A DNA stretch of 43,890 nucleotides from JBGSYN01 sp041750975 (GTDB taxonomy: Bacteria; Pseudomonadota; Alphaproteobacteria; Geminicoccales; Geminicoccaceae). Location: contig JBGSYN010000200.1 of NCBI GenBank assembly GCA_041750975.1, positions 1 to 43,890 on the forward strand, written 5' to 3'. Positions 1-7,626 of this stretch are shown piece by piece. The notes below the pieces were generated by a model. The model saw nothing but the letters and a program-made list of their open reading frames with translations, had not been told where the DNA came from and ran no database searches. The translations under genes and the position numbers were made by a program. The first letter of the stretch is position 1; each line of letters starts with the position of its first letter.

Positions 1-1088
1 GGCGTGCCGCCGAAGCCGCCGCGCCCGCCCGGGTGCGCCGAAAGATAGCGGGCCGGGGCAACCCGTTGCAGCAATTGCCCGAGCCGTGCCTCGAGGAACA
101 TGTTCGAGGTGTCGTTGGAGGCCGAGCCGTCGACGCCGAGGCCGACCGTGACGCCCGCATCGAGCAGTTCTCGCACGCGCATGATCCCGAGCCCGCAGCG
201 CATATGGGCCGAGGGGCAATAGGTGGCGCCGGTACCCGTGAGGGCGAACTGCCGAATCTCGTCGTCATTCAGGAAAATGGCATGGGCGAACCAGACATCC
301 TCGCCGAGCCAGCCGACCTGTTCGGCAAAACCGACCGACCGCATGCCGTAGATGTCACGGCAGTAGGTCTCCTCGTCGAGCACTTCCGCAATGTGGGAAT
401 GGAGGCGGACGCCCTTATGCCTCCGAGCGAGCGCCGCCGCCTCCCGCATCAGATCGGGGGTGACGGAAAAGGGCGAGCAGGGTGCCAGGACGATCCGGGT
501 CATCGCGTGGCGGCTCATGTCATGAAAGGCTTCGATGACGCGCTGGCTGTCCTTCAGAATGAACGCTTCATCCTCGACGCAGCTATCCGGTGGCAGCCCA
601 CCCTGGCTCTCACCGCGGGACATGGCGCCCCGGGCCGCATGGAAGCGAAGGCCGATCTCCCGCGCCGCCTCGATCGTCGTGTCCAGCCTGCAGTCGTTCG
701 GCAGGATGTAGAGGTGATCGGAACTGGTGGTGCAGCCCGAGGCGATCAACTCGGCCATGGCGATACGGGCCGAAATGCCGATCGCCGCATCGTCGAGCCG
801 CGCCCAGATCGGATAGAGCGTCTTCAACCAGACGAAAAGCTCCTCATCCTGGACCATCACGCGGGTCAGGTTCTGGTACATGTGGTGATGGGTGTTGACC
901 AAGCCCGGCATGACGACGTGGCCGCCGAGGTCAAGCACGCGATCGGCATCACTGCGCTCGAGCTCCGCGGTCGTGCCGACGGCCTCGATCACATTGTCCC
1001 GGACGAAAAGGGCCCCGTCCTGCAACTCCCGCCGTGCGTCGTCGAAGGTTGCGAGATGATCGATGTTCTTGACGAGCAGGGTTGTCAT
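1..1088 (-). CDS. 8-oxoguanine deaminase-like amidohydrolase, 3' end outside window
   Basis: Reading leftward from an ATG at 1088, the frame stays open to the window edge (about 362 codons; the family is about 450). It is a metal-dependent TIM-barrel amidohydrolase. Visible are the first metal motif NTHHHMYQNLTR (residues 65-76, HxH), CTTSSDHLYILPND, SRGESQGGLPPDSCVEDE, APCSPFSV, the metal-binding RLHSHIAE, FAHAIFL, and GLGVDGSASND with the metal Asp. The SRGESQGGLPPDS block is typical of enzymes that deaminate 8-oxoguanine to urate, a family often annotated as hydroxyatrazine ethylaminohydrolase. The substrate is inferred. The gene starts 11 bases after the stop of an ABC permease and is the last visible gene of the importer operon, which suggests the importer brings in an aminated purine. 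A related gene begins at 43559. Confidence 0.85.
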   Translation of the reverse strand, partial: MTTLLVKNIDHLATFDDARRELQDGALFVRDNVIEAVGTTAELERSDADRVLDLGGHVVMPGLVNTHHHMYQNLTRVMVQDEELFVWLKTLYPIWARLDDAAIGISARIAMAELIASGCTTSSDHLYILPNDCRLDTTIEAAREIGLRFHAARGAMSRGESQGGLPPDSCVEDEAFILKDSQRVIEAFHDMSRHAMTRIVLAPCSPFSVTPDLMREAAALARRHKGVRLHSHIAEVLDEETYCRDIYGMRSVGFAEQVGWLGEDVWFAHAIFLNDDEIRQFALTGTGATYCPSAHMRCGLGIMRVRELLDAGVTVGLGVDGSASNDTSNMFLEARLGQLLQRVAPARYLSAHPGGRGGFGGT

Positions 1089-1099
1089 CGGATCGCGCT

Positions 1100-2035
1100 T
1101 CAGCGCTCGTCCCGGAAATAGGGCTGGGCCAGGCCTTCGGGTGCCGCCATCAGCCGGCGCATGCGCTGCCAGGCGAGGACCGGTACGATCATCAGGGCAA
1201 TCGTGCCGAGATAGGGCAGCATCGAAAGGAACGGGGCCGGGATGATCCAGTTGCGCGCCTGACCGACAAATCCCAGGGAGGTGATCAGGCCGAAGAGGAA
1301 TGCCGCGAAGACCGCGTTGAGCGGTCGGTAGCCCGCGAAAATCACCAGCGCTACAGCGATCCAGCCGCGGCCGGCGACCACCCCCTCGGACCAGGACGGC
1401 ACGAAGGCAAGCGTGAGATAGGCACCTGCGCCTGCGGCGAGGGCCGAGCCAAGGGCCACATACCAGAAGCGGAAGCGCAGCACCGGAATGCCGGCGGCAT
1501 CGGCGGCGGCCGGGTTCTCGCCGACAGCGCGCAGATTGAGCCCGTGCCGCGTGCGAAACATGATGAAATGCAATGCCAGCGGCAGGGCGAGATAGATCAC
1601 ATAGACCAGGATGTTCTGGGTGAAGAGCGCCCGTCCGAGCAACGGGATTTCGCTGAGATAGGGGATGGCGATCGGCTGAAAGACGGCAGGCGAGGGCATG
1701 CCCGCATAGCCCCTGCCGAGGGTCGCTGCGAGGCCCGTGCCGATCAGCGTCAGCGCCAGTCCGCAGAGAATCTGATTGGCGCGGAGGACGACGGTTGCGG
1801 TGGCGAAAACCATGCCGAAACCGAACCCGACCAGAAGTGCCGCGGCAAGGCCGATGACCGGGTAGGGGCTGGCCGTGACGGCGGCGATCGCGGTGACCGC
1901 GCCGAGCGCGATCAACCCCTCGACCCCGAGATTGACGACGCCGACCCGTTCCGCCAGCACCTCGCCCAATGCTGCGAGCGCCAGCACGCCACCCGCAAGA
2001 AGTGAGGTCTGCAAGAGGCCGGCGATGAGGTCCAT
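1100..2035 (-). CDS. BMP-type ABC importer, second permease
   Basis: A 311-residue inner-membrane permease of the LivM/RbsC-like BPD_transp_2 family, in the form found in nucleoside and purine importers (YufQ/NupQ type). About eight hydrophobic segments are visible. The conserved NLGVEGLIALGAV near the N terminus and LNLRAVGENPAAADAAGI in the cytoplasmic coupling region are hallmarks of this subfamily. I start at the ATG at 2035 (MDLIAGLLQ) because the membrane protein begins there; the open frame upstream is only a shadow of the preceding permease gene. It follows the first permease by 17 bases and precedes the deaminase by 11, so the genes should be co-transcribed. It pairs with the other permease to form the heterodimeric channel. 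Confidence 0.88.
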   Translation of the reverse strand: MDLIAGLLQTSLLAGGVLALAALGEVLAERVGVVNLGVEGLIALGAVTAIAAVTASPYPVIGLAAALLVGFGFGMVFATATVVLRANQILCGLALTLIGTGLAATLGRGYAGMPSPAVFQPIAIPYLSEIPLLGRALFTQNILVYVIYLALPLALHFIMFRTRHGLNLRAVGENPAAADAAGIPVLRFRFWYVALGSALAAGAGAYLTLAFVPSWSEGVVAGRGWIAVALVIFAGYRPLNAVFAAFLFGLITSLGFVGQARNWIIPAPFLSMLPYLGTIALMIVPVLAWQRMRRLMAAPEGLAQPYFRDER

Positions 2036-2052
2036 ATCGTGGCGTCGTCCCT

Positions 2053-3105
2053 TCAGGCGCTGGCGTGATCGGTGCGCACCAGCCGATAATGCGCCAGCTC
2101 TTCGCCGATCGCAGCGTAAAGTAGAATGAGGCCGGTGATGGCGAGCACGGTATTGGTCGTCAGCCCCTGCGTTTGCAGGATGATCCCTGAATTGAGGATG
2201 ACCCCCATGAGGACGGCGCTCGCCAGCACCCCAAGGGGCGCGCCACGCGCCAGCACCGCCACCATGATGCCGAGATAGCCGTAATCGTTGGAGATCCCGC
2301 CCTGCAGCCGATGCGCGGTGCCGGCGACCTCGAACATGCCGCCGATGCCGGCAATCGCACCCGACAACAACATGACGGTGATCAGATGGCGGCGCACGGG
2401 CATGCCGGCATAGCGCGCGGCACCCGGGTTGGAACCGCCGACCCGGACCTCGTAGCCCCAGCGGGTATAACCGAACAGCACCGCGAGGAGCACGGTCAGA
2501 ATGACGGCGACCGGCAGGCCCCAATGGACGATGCCCCAGACGATCGGGACTTCGTGCGGCAGCCTTGCAGTGGTCGCGAGCGCCCGGCCGCTCGGGTCGA
2601 GCCATGGACCGGTGGTGACGTAGTAGACGAGCAGGAGGGCGACGAAATTCAAAAGCAGCGTCGTGATCAGCTCGCTCACATTGACATAGGCGCGGGCGAG
2701 CGTCGGGATGAGGATCCATAAGAGGCCGCCCAGCGCACCGGCGAGAAACATGAGTGGCAAAATCGCGAAGGCCGGCCCTGGAACGAACAGGGCGACGCCC
2801 GTGGCCGACAAGGCGCCGATGTTGAACTGGCCCTCAGCACCGATGTTCCAGGCGCCGATCCTGAGTGCCACCGCCACCGCAAGCCCGGTCAGGATCAGCG
2901 GTGTCACCAGGAGGGCGAGATCCTCGAGACCGAAGCTCGAGCCGAAGGTCGAGCCGATGACGCGGGCGCCGAGCGCCATCGGGTTGGCGCCGGTCAGGGC
3001 TAGCAGCAGAGCTGCGGTCAAGAGCGCCAGCACGATCGCTGCTACTCTGGCGGCAAAGGCGATCGATGGCGGCGATGACGGCAGGCGTTGCAGACTATAG
3101 GCCAT
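2053..3105 (-). CDS. BMP-type ABC importer, first permease
   Basis: A 350-residue polytopic membrane protein, BPD_transp_2 family, matching the YufP/NupP class of nucleoside importer permeases. Characteristic blocks are LRIGAWNIGAEGQFNIGA after the third membrane segment, YEVRVGGSNPGAARYAGM in the coupling helix region, and NDYGYLGIMVAVLARGAP. The ATG at 3105 (MAYSLQRLP) lies two bases after the stop of the ATPase gene, which implies translational coupling. Length is usual for the family, about nine hydrophobic segments are visible, and no defect is apparent. In the family this subunit pairs with the second permease (1100-2035), two copies of nucleotide-binding domain and a BMP lipoprotein or periplasmic binding protein. 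Confidence 0.88.
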   Translation of the reverse strand: MAYSLQRLPSSPPSIAFAARVAAIVLALLTAALLLALTGANPMALGARVIGSTFGSSFGLEDLALLVTPLILTGLAVAVALRIGAWNIGAEGQFNIGALSATGVALFVPGPAFAILPLMFLAGALGGLLWILIPTLARAYVNVSELITTLLLNFVALLLVYYVTTGPWLDPSGRALATTARLPHEVPIVWGIVHWGLPVAVILTVLLAVLFGYTRWGYEVRVGGSNPGAARYAGMPVRRHLITVMLLSGAIAGIGGMFEVAGTAHRLQGGISNDYGYLGIMVAVLARGAPLGVLASAVLMGVILNSGIILQTQGLTTNTVLAITGLILLYAAIGEELAHYRLVRTDHASA

Positions 3106-3107
3106 GC

Positions 3108-4700
3108 CTAGCGGACGTCTGCCGCGGCGATCGGCCGACCATCCATTTTTCTGCCGCCCATCATCCGGCCGATGGTTTCGATGTCGGCTGCGTGGCTGTC
3201 GACGATGCCCATGATGGCACCTTGAAACATCACGGCGATGCGGTCCGTCAGATTGAGCAATTCCTCGAGTTCCTCGGAGATGAAGAGGATCGCAGTGCCG
3301 CGGTCGCGCATCTCGACGAAGTAGCGCATCATCGTGTTGATGGCGCCCACATCGAGACCGCGGCTGGGATAGGCGGCGATCAGTACCTTGGCCGCGATGC
3401 GCATCTCGCGCCGTGCTACCAGCCGCTGCTGGTTGCCGCCCGAAAGATTGCGGACCGGCATCCCGAAATCCGGGACGCTGACGGACGCCGCCTCGGCGAT
3501 CGATCTGGCCAGCGCGGTCGCCTCGCGCGGCCGGTAGCGGCCATGCTGCGACACCGGTTCCTTCGCATATTCGCGAAGGACCGCGTTTTCGGCGACGCTG
3601 AGTGCCGGCGCCAGACCGCTGTGCAGCCGGTCCTCCGGAATGTGGCCGACGCCGAGGCTTGCAAACGTGGCCGAATTGGCGTGGGCGATCTCGACATTGC
3701 CGATGGCGATGCTGCCCGAGCTTTTCGCCCGCAATCCCGTCAAGACCTGGCTGAGCTCCTTCTGGCCGTTGCCGGCGACCCCGGCGATCCCCAGGATCTC
3801 GCCTGCTCTGATGTCGAAGGACACGTTCTTCAAGGCGGCGTCGCCGGCGTCGTCCTTGGCGGAGACATCGGCGACGCGCATCACCGTCGGCCCGATGCCG
3901 CTGCCGGCACCCCCGGGGCGCGATCGGAGATCCGTCAGCACGATCTCGCGCCCGACCATCAATCTCGCGAGCATGGTTTCCGTGCAATCCGCCGTTGCCT
4001 CGGTGACGATCTTGCGGCCGCCTCGAAGTACCGTGACCCGATCGGAGATCTCCAGGACCTCGTCGAGCTTGTGGCTGATGAAGATGACGCCGTTGCCGAG
4101 GGCGACGAAGGTTCGAAGGGCTTCGAACAGGTCATGAGCCTCGCTCGGCGTCAGGACCGCGGTCGGCTCGTCGAGGATCAGAACCTTGGCCCGACGCGAC
4201 AATACCCGGAGGATTTCGACCCGCTGCTGCTCACCCGTCGACAGCTGGTCGACCCGCGCCTCGGGGCGCACCTTCAGATTGAAGCGGCGCGCCAGCTCGG
4301 CAGTGCGGCTCTCGAGCATCGCGTCGCCGATCATGCCGGGCGTGTCGTGCCAGCCGAGATGGACGTTTTCCGCTACGGTAAATGCCCGGACCAGCTTGAA
4401 GTGCTGATGCACCATGCCGATGCCGGCTTCGATCGCATCCTGCGGCGAGGCGAAGCGCTGCGGATAGCCGTCGACCAGGATCTCGCCGGCATCGGGCCGA
4501 TAGATGCCGGTGAGGATGTTCATCAGGGTCGATTTGCCGGCGCCGTTCTCGCCGAGCAGCGCCAGGATCTCGCCGGCCCGCAGATCGATATCGACGGAAT
4601 CGTTTGCCAGCACGCCGGGGAAGGACTTGGTAATGCCCCTCAGCGCGACCAGCGGCGGTGTTCCGGGATCGGCCCGATACGCGCTGGAATCTTCAGCCAT
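3108..4700 (-). CDS. BMP-type ABC importer, duplicated ATPase
   Basis: A 530-residue protein with two ABC ATPase domains in tandem, as in ribose and nucleoside importers (RbsA/YufO type). The N-terminal domain has a perfect Walker A GENGAGKS, signature LSTGEQQRVEI, Walker B VLILDEPTAVLTP and H-loop ISHKLDEV. The C-terminal domain has a degenerate Walker A (GVAGNGQKEL) and the signature LSGGNQQRLV followed by AYPSRGLDVGA, so only the first site looks fully catalytic; this asymmetry is normal for the family. I chose the ATG at 4700 (MAEDSSAYRADPG) because it lies just past the end of the binding-protein gene (stop at 4721). An upstream in-frame ATG would overlap that gene. Confidence 0.9.
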   Translation of the reverse strand: MAEDSSAYRADPGTPPLVALRGITKSFPGVLANDSVDIDLRAGEILALLGENGAGKSTLMNILTGIYRPDAGEILVDGYPQRFASPQDAIEAGIGMVHQHFKLVRAFTVAENVHLGWHDTPGMIGDAMLESRTAELARRFNLKVRPEARVDQLSTGEQQRVEILRVLSRRAKVLILDEPTAVLTPSEAHDLFEALRTFVALGNGVIFISHKLDEVLEISDRVTVLRGGRKIVTEATADCTETMLARLMVGREIVLTDLRSRPGGAGSGIGPTVMRVADVSAKDDAGDAALKNVSFDIRAGEILGIAGVAGNGQKELSQVLTGLRAKSSGSIAIGNVEIAHANSATFASLGVGHIPEDRLHSGLAPALSVAENAVLREYAKEPVSQHGRYRPREATALARSIAEAASVSVPDFGMPVRNLSGGNQQRLVARREMRIAAKVLIAAYPSRGLDVGAINTMMRYFVEMRDRGTAILFISEELEELLNLTDRIAVMFQGAIMGIVDSHAADIETIGRMMGGRKMDGRPIAAADVR

Positions 4701-4720
4701 GAACGAGTGTTTCCGGACGT

Positions 4721-5839
4721 TCAGGCGCCGATGCCGGAGACACCCTCGATCGACCAGTCCCAATCATAAAGCTCGATCTCGGTCATGGTGTGGCCGGCCG
4801 GGACCCGGACCTCGCCCGAGGAATCCTTCATCTCGCCGACAAACGGGCTCCAGCCGCCGAGAATCTTGTCGCGCACGGCGTCGGCCTGGGTGCGGACTTC
4901 CTCCGGCACGGATTCACCCCAGGCGTCGCGGTCGACACCGGCGCCCATCGGCAGGAGGGTCGTCGTCGGGGTCCAGCTGCCTTCGAGCAGACGGCCCACC
5001 TGCTCGACATAATAGTCCCTGAAGTCGATCACGATCGAGCTCACATAGGCCTCGGGCCCGTAGCGGCGGATATCGGTATTCCACATCACCGCCTTGACGC
5101 CGCGCTGCTCCGCGACCTGCAGATATCCGGCCTCATCCATGATGCCGAAGAGAAAATCGCAGCCATTATCGATCAGGGCGGACCCCGCCTGCGTGGCACC
5201 TTGCGGATCGAACCAGCTATTGATGACGATGGCCTGCATCGTCGCCTCGGGATTGATGGTGCGGGCACCCATCAAGAAGGCATTCGTACCAGAAAAGACC
5301 GAGGGCACCGGGAAGGAGGCGACATAGCCGAGCTTGCCGGTCTCGCTCATCAACCCTGCAGCCACGCCGCAAACGTAGGACGGATACCAGTGCTGCACGT
5401 AGTACCAGCCGAGATTGTCGAGAGTGTTGCGGCCGTCGCACTCGAAGAACGCGATCTCCGGCGCCCGATTGGCCACGTCATAGAGGAAATCGCCGTAGTT
5501 CGAGGTGGCGAAGACCATGTTGGCGCCTTCCGAGACGAACTGCCGGAAGGTGCGGGTGGCGTCAGCCGAATAGGGAATGCTTTCCACGAATAGCGTGCTG
5601 AGGTTCGGGTATGCCGCCTCAACGGCCTTCATCCCCTGGTCGTGGCTCCAGGTCCAGCCCTCGTCCGTCACCGGACCGACATGGCCGAAGGCGATGACGG
5701 CATCATCTTCCGCAACCGCCGGCAGGGGCTCCTGCGCCCGCGCCATCCTGGCGAGTGTATTCGGCAGCAGGAGGGAGGTGCTACCGGCGGCAGTATTATT
5801 GAGGAGACGCCGGCGAGAAATGTTGCGGAGATCGATCAT
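4721..5839 (-). CDS. BMP-family periplasmic binding protein of the purine/nucleoside-type importer
   Basis: A 372-residue substrate-binding protein of the BMP (PnrA-like) family: FGHVGPVTDEGWTWSHDQG, then SEGANMVFATSNYGDFLYD, then FPVPSVFSGTNAFLMGA. It has a twin-arginine-looking leader (ISRRRLLNN, then a hydrophobic stretch, then RAQ before Glu), which suggests export in a folded state; there is no lipobox Cys, unlike many BMP lipoproteins. I prefer the ATG at 5839 over one at 5863 because AAAGGG sits 8 bases before it. Family ligands are purine nucleosides and related compounds. The clustered deaminase suggests guanine, 8-oxoguanine or their nucleosides, but that is inference. First gene of a five-gene operon behind a sigma-54-type promoter. 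Confidence 0.87.
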   Translation of the reverse strand: MIDLRNISRRRLLNNTAAGSTSLLLPNTLARMARAQEPLPAVAEDDAVIAFGHVGPVTDEGWTWSHDQGMKAVEAAYPNLSTLFVESIPYSADATRTFRQFVSEGANMVFATSNYGDFLYDVANRAPEIAFFECDGRNTLDNLGWYYVQHWYPSYVCGVAAGLMSETGKLGYVASFPVPSVFSGTNAFLMGARTINPEATMQAIVINSWFDPQGATQAGSALIDNGCDFLFGIMDEAGYLQVAEQRGVKAVMWNTDIRRYGPEAYVSSIVIDFRDYYVEQVGRLLEGSWTPTTTLLPMGAGVDRDAWGESVPEEVRTQADAVRDKILGGWSPFVGEMKDSSGEVRVPAGHTMTEIELYDWDWSIEGVSGIGA

Positions 5840-5913
5840 CGTGATGCCCTTTGAGGAATGCATAGCTGAGGAAGAACGGCGCCTTGTTGCCGTTCCCCTA
5901 TTATAAGGTGTTG

Positions 5914-5931
5914 ATGCAAACCGCGTGCCTA
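5914..5931 (-). promoter_or_regulatory. sigma-54 promoter for the BMP importer/deaminase operon
   Basis: On the minus strand the sequence reads TAGGCACGCGGTTTGCAT, which differs from the sigma-54 consensus TTGGCACG-N4-TTGCAT at one position. The invariant GG (5929-5928) and GC (5917-5916) are exactly ten bases apart. It lies about 75 bases upstream of the chosen start at 5839 and is correctly oriented. Transcription would begin near 5904. A TATAAT-like hexamer (5905-5900, minus) lies at the predicted start point but has no matching -35. Confidence 0.7.
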
Positions 5932-6054
5932 GATGCTGTCGACCCTGACCCTTGACCCACGGTTGGCCTCGCTTCTAGGACGCTTGTGGCGGTATTGTTT
6001 CGTTCCGGCAACCGGCTAATTTTTAGGCAGGGCTCCCAGTCAATTGCGCGAAAT

Positions 6055-6327
6055 ATGAGCAGAACGCGGGTCTCGATGACTTTCGAAGGTATTCTTAATG
6101 CCCCGAGTTTTCAGGAATTCGCGGAGCATCGTGCCGGGCGTCTGGATCTCGGGCTCGCCATCATCGCGATCGGCGGCGGTTCCGCGACCATGGTCGTCGA
6201 AGGTCACGAGGCGCTCGTCGATGCCTTCGAAATGGCCTGCAGCCTTGGGCCCGCAGATTGCATAGTGCGCGACGTGCGCTGCTCCGAGATTGCGCCCGGT
6301 TCACAGAAGGAGAGGTCGAAAGCGTGA
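6055..6327 (+). CDS. Degenerate acylphosphatase-like small protein
   Basis: A 90-residue protein whose length and pattern match the acylphosphatase fold: FEG near the start (where the family has GxVQGVGFR), SFQEFAEHRAGRLDLGL in the first helix, VVEGHEALVDAFEMACSLGP in the second, then the closing strand VRDVRC. The residues that make acylphosphatases catalytic appear lost: the Arg of the VGFR loop is replaced by Gln (SFQ), and the Asn of the WVRN strand is absent (AIIAIGG). It may therefore bind rather than hydrolyse. Start at ATG 6055; an upstream in-frame GTG at 5986 is less likely. Its TGA overlaps the start of the Rieske gene (TGATG), so the two are coupled. A weak TTGACC/CTAGGA pair at 5952-5980 may be its promoter. 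Family assignment is by eye. Confidence 0.6.
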   Translation: MSRTRVSMTFEGILNAPSFQEFAEHRAGRLDLGLAIIAIGGGSATMVVEGHEALVDAFEMACSLGPADCIVRDVRCSEIAPGSQKERSKA

Positions 6328-6971
6328 TGACGGAAGCGGCGGGCTGGTATCCCGTGGGGCTCTCAGCCGGGATTGAAGCCGGCACTTCGGCCGGCACGCG
6401 TGTCGAGGGTGTCGAACTCGTCGTCTGGCGCGATTCCTCGGGCGGCATTCATGTCTGGGAGGATCGCTGTCCGCACCGGGGCATGAAGATGAGCTTCGGC
6501 TTCGTCCGCGGCGATCATATCGCCTGCCTCTATCACGGCTGGCAGTATGACGCTGCTGGGCAATGCCGCCTGATCCCGGCGCGGCCCGATCTGAACGTTC
6601 CGGACGCCATCCGCATCGGCACCTATCCCGTCGAAGAGCGATGCGGGATCGTCTGGGCCGCCCTCGGTACGGCCGGGGTGCTGCCCGAAGACCGCGAGAC
6701 CCTGCCGGTCCGCAGCCTCTATATCGAACGCGATGCGGGTGCGATCGCCGTCGACCTGACCGCGCAGCATGCCGAAGCGCTAGGCGACCGTCTCTATCGT
6801 CTGGCGATGGACGAACAGATCGTTCTCGTGGCGTTGCAACCCGTCGACAAGGCGACGACGGCGCAGCACATCGTCGTGGATGCCATTACCGCCCGTGATG
6901 CAGGCGGCGGTCGGAAAGCCGCATTCGCCTGGGCCCAGCGATACCGCATGAACGCCGAAGCCGCCCGATGA
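6327..6971 (+). CDS. Stand-alone Rieske [2Fe-2S] protein
   Basis: A 214-residue protein with a complete Rieske motif, DRCPHRG (Cys48, His50) and CLYHGW (Cys67, His70), spaced C-x-H-x16-C-x2-H as in ring-hydroxylating oxygenases. The flanking strands (GWYPVGLSAGI, then YPVEERCGIVWAALG) are those of an oxygenase alpha-subunit N-terminal domain, but the mononuclear-iron catalytic domain is missing. The last 95 residues are not recognised. Start: AGGAGAGG at 6307-6314 serves either the ATG at 6327 or a GTG at 6324. It overlaps the GST gene by four bases. The gene at 12390 encodes the complementary half (catalytic domain without cluster), so this is probably its electron-carrying partner; that pairing is inference. 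Confidence 0.85.
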   Translation: MTEAAGWYPVGLSAGIEAGTSAGTRVEGVELVVWRDSSGGIHVWEDRCPHRGMKMSFGFVRGDHIACLYHGWQYDAAGQCRLIPARPDLNVPDAIRIGTYPVEERCGIVWAALGTAGVLPEDRETLPVRSLYIERDAGAIAVDLTAQHAEALGDRLYRLAMDEQIVLVALQPVDKATTAQHIVVDAITARDAGGGRKAAFAWAQRYRMNAEAAR

Positions 6972-7600
6972 GCGATCTGACGCTCTACAATTACGATCTG
7001 GACGAGCACTGCTACAAGGTTCGCCTGCTGCTCTCCATTCTCGGGATCGAGGCCGAAACGATCTCGGTCGATGCCTTTCCGGGGAAGGAGCATCTGCGTC
7101 CGCCCTTGCTCGAGCTCAATCCCTCGGGACGGCTGCCGTTTCTCAAGGATGGCGGTCTTGCGCTCTTTGGCGCCGAGGCCATCCTCGCCCATCTCGCACG
7201 CAACTACGGTACCCAATCCGGCTACCTGCCTGTCGATGGGATAGGGTTTGCGGAGAGCATGAACTGGCTCATGTTCTCCGCGCACGATCTCGACGTGACG
7301 AGCCGGGCGAGACGTCAGGCGATTTTCGATGAGCCCGGCGACCTCGCGGCGCTGCGGCGAGAGTCGAAAATGAAGCTTCGGATCATGGACGATCACATGA
7401 CGATGCGGGAGTTCGACGACGTCCATTTTTTCGCAGGGCTGCGACCGACGATCGCCGACATCGCACTCTTTCCCGCCTTTGCCCTGAGCCGTGACTATGG
7501 TCTCGACCATGATGAGTTCCCGGCCCTCAGGCGCTGGGCGCGACGGGTGCGCCGCTTGCCGGGCTTCATCAACATGCCCGGAATCCCGCATTATCACTGA
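6968..7600 (+). CDS. Glutathione S-transferase family protein
   Basis: A 210-residue protein with the two-domain GST layout. The thioredoxin-like N-terminal half shows YNYDLDEHCYKVRLLLSILG and the glutathione-binding stretch LNPSGRLPFLKDGGLALFG, where the family usually has E-S at the end of the loop. The helical C-terminal half contains RPTIADIALFPAFAL, the conserved N-capping box of GSTs. Its ATG overlaps the end of the Rieske gene by four bases. In catabolic clusters such proteins can act as glutathione-dependent isomerases, lyases or dehalogenases on ring-opened products; which applies here cannot be told. It may also be a structural or thiol-protective partner of the oxygenase. Confidence 0.85.
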   Translation: MSDLTLYNYDLDEHCYKVRLLLSILGIEAETISVDAFPGKEHLRPPLLELNPSGRLPFLKDGGLALFGAEAILAHLARNYGTQSGYLPVDGIGFAESMNWLMFSAHDLDVTSRARRQAIFDEPGDLAALRRESKMKLRIMDDHMTMREFDDVHFFAGLRPTIADIALFPAFALSRDYGLDHDEFPALRRWARRVRRLPGFINMPGIPHYH

Positions 7601-7626
7601 GACCGTATGACCGAAGGGAGATCGTC

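Noticed and set aside
3066..4769. Long plus-strand frame across the duplicated ATPase
   Set aside because: It is the antisense of an unmistakable ABC ATPase; no family features.
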